DNA of 5,404 nucleotides from Treponema sp. (GTDB lineage: Bacteria; Spirochaetota; Spirochaetia; Treponematales; Breznakiellaceae). Position numbers and translations under genes: made by a program. Under the pieces are notes generated by a model that was given only the letters and a program-made list of their open reading frames with translations, had not been told where the DNA came from and searched no databases. The stretch spans positions 1 to 5,404 of the forward strand of contig JAISMQ010000180.1 in the NCBI GenBank assembly GCA_031276685.1. The letters are read 5' to 3'. Below are positions 5,220-5,404 of the stretch, in pieces; position 1 is the first letter of the stretch; every line of letters starts with the position of its first letter.

Positions 5220-5234
5220 TGTAGTGTCTCTACA
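5220..5234. promoter_or_regulatory. Inverted repeat TGTAG-TGTCT-CTACA
   Basis: Perfect 5-base arms flank a 5-base centre, ending directly at the ribosome-binding site of the dehydrogenase gene. It could be a repressor operator or a small hairpin upstream of that site. The regulator is unknown. Confidence 0.4.
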
Positions 5235-5241
5235 GGGGGAG
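5234..5241 (+). promoter_or_regulatory. Shine-Dalgarno site of dehydrogenase gene
   Basis: AGGGGGAG lies just before the ATG at 5244, with about four bases between the G run and the start. It supports this ATG, and no other in-frame start was seen in the intergenic region. Confidence 0.65.
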
Positions 5242-5243
5242 CT

Positions 5244-5404
5244 ATGCTGGAACTAACGCTGCGCTGTTTGCAGGAAAAACGGGCGGAATTTGAAAGGGCG
5301 GGGATCCGCCTGCCCGCCTTTGACATTGAGGCGCTTCGGGAAAAAACCCGCGCCGCCCCGGCCTGGGTTCATTTCGGCGCCGGCAACCTGTTCAAAGGCT
5401 ACCA
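5244..5404 (+). CDS. Mannitol/altronate/fructuronate dehydrogenase-family oxidoreductase, N-terminal fragment
   Basis: Only the first 53 residues are in the window. They begin MLELTLRCLQEKRAEF and reach WVHFGAGNLFKGY (41-53), where the frame runs off the edge. The segment [IVW]-H-[FI]-G-x-G followed by N and F is the first strand and glycine loop of the NAD(P)-binding fold at the start of the long-chain mannitol dehydrogenase family. That family includes mannitol 2-dehydrogenase, mannitol-1-phosphate dehydrogenase, tagaturonate reductase and fructuronate reductase, all cytoplasmic polyol or sugar-acid enzymes. A 40-residue leader before this motif is longer than in mannitol-1-phosphate dehydrogenase and resembles the mannitol/fructuronate branches. 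The exact substrate cannot be told from this fragment. It is transcribed away from the receptor operon. Confidence 0.78.
   Translation, partial: MLELTLRCLQEKRAEFERAGIRLPAFDIEALREKTRAAPAWVHFGAGNLFKGY

Larger units (their letters stand above)
5153..5243. promoter_or_regulatory. Divergent intergenic region between receptor operon and dehydrogenase gene
   Basis: This is the only intergenic space longer than 12 bases in the window and must hold the promoters of both transcripts unless they lie inside the coding regions. I find no strong -35/-10 pair. A weak plus-strand candidate is CTAACA (5162-5167) and GTTAAT (5183-5188), with a 15-base spacer that is shorter than usual. The region contains three short dyads, annotated separately. 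Shared control of uptake and metabolism is plausible from the layout but unproven. Confidence 0.6.

Noticed and set aside
3608..5224. Long plus-strand open frame of 538 codons antisense to the receptor
   Set aside because: It mirrors the receptor frame, as is common in GC-rich DNA. The product lacks any domain pattern, whereas the minus strand gives a full signal peptide, plug and barrel.

Overview
The window comes from a bacterium with an outer membrane and a GC-rich genome (about two thirds G+C by eye). Its main content is one compact operon on the minus strand for TonB-dependent uptake. A second gene starts on the plus strand at the right edge. The taxon cannot be fixed from this sequence. 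A spirochaete (for example a termite-gut Treponema) is my low-confidence guess, from the general look of the ExbD pair, the relaxed signal-peptide sites and the start of the dehydrogenase. No marker gene is present to settle it.

In transcription order (right to left on the minus strand) the operon holds six genes. First is an 828-residue TonB-dependent outer-membrane receptor (5152-2666). Then come a 279-residue lipoprotein of no family I recognise (2664-1825) and an ExbB/TolQ proton-channel subunit (1812-1135). Two different ExbD/TolR subunits follow (1145-732 and 735-328). Last is the N-terminal part of a TonB protein (331-1) with a very proline-rich periplasmic spacer, cut by the window edge. 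The genes are almost fused: spacings are 1 and 12 bases, followed by overlaps of 11, 4 and 4 bases. No promoter or terminator is evident inside, so they are probably transcribed and translated as one unit. The products form a self-contained machine: ExbB and the ExbDs use the proton gradient, TonB carries the force across the periplasm, and the receptor imports a ligand. The lipoprotein is a candidate accessory factor for ligand capture or assembly.

At the right, a 91-base divergent intergenic region (5153-5243) carries three short inverted repeats. It separates the operon from a plus-strand gene starting at 5244, whose first 53 residues look like the NAD-binding start of a mannitol/altronate/fructuronate dehydrogenase-family oxidoreductase. 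This suggests, but does not prove, that the uptake system serves a sugar or sugar-acid pathway.

The most unusual sequence signals are long single-base G/C tracts at sensitive points: C10 just after the TonB membrane anchor, G9 at the exbD-exbD junction where slippage would fuse the two proteins, and C8 in the receptor signal peptide. A hairpin that would cover a GGAG motif ahead of the receptor, and the uncharacterised lipoprotein inside an otherwise canonical TonB operon, are the other points worth checking.
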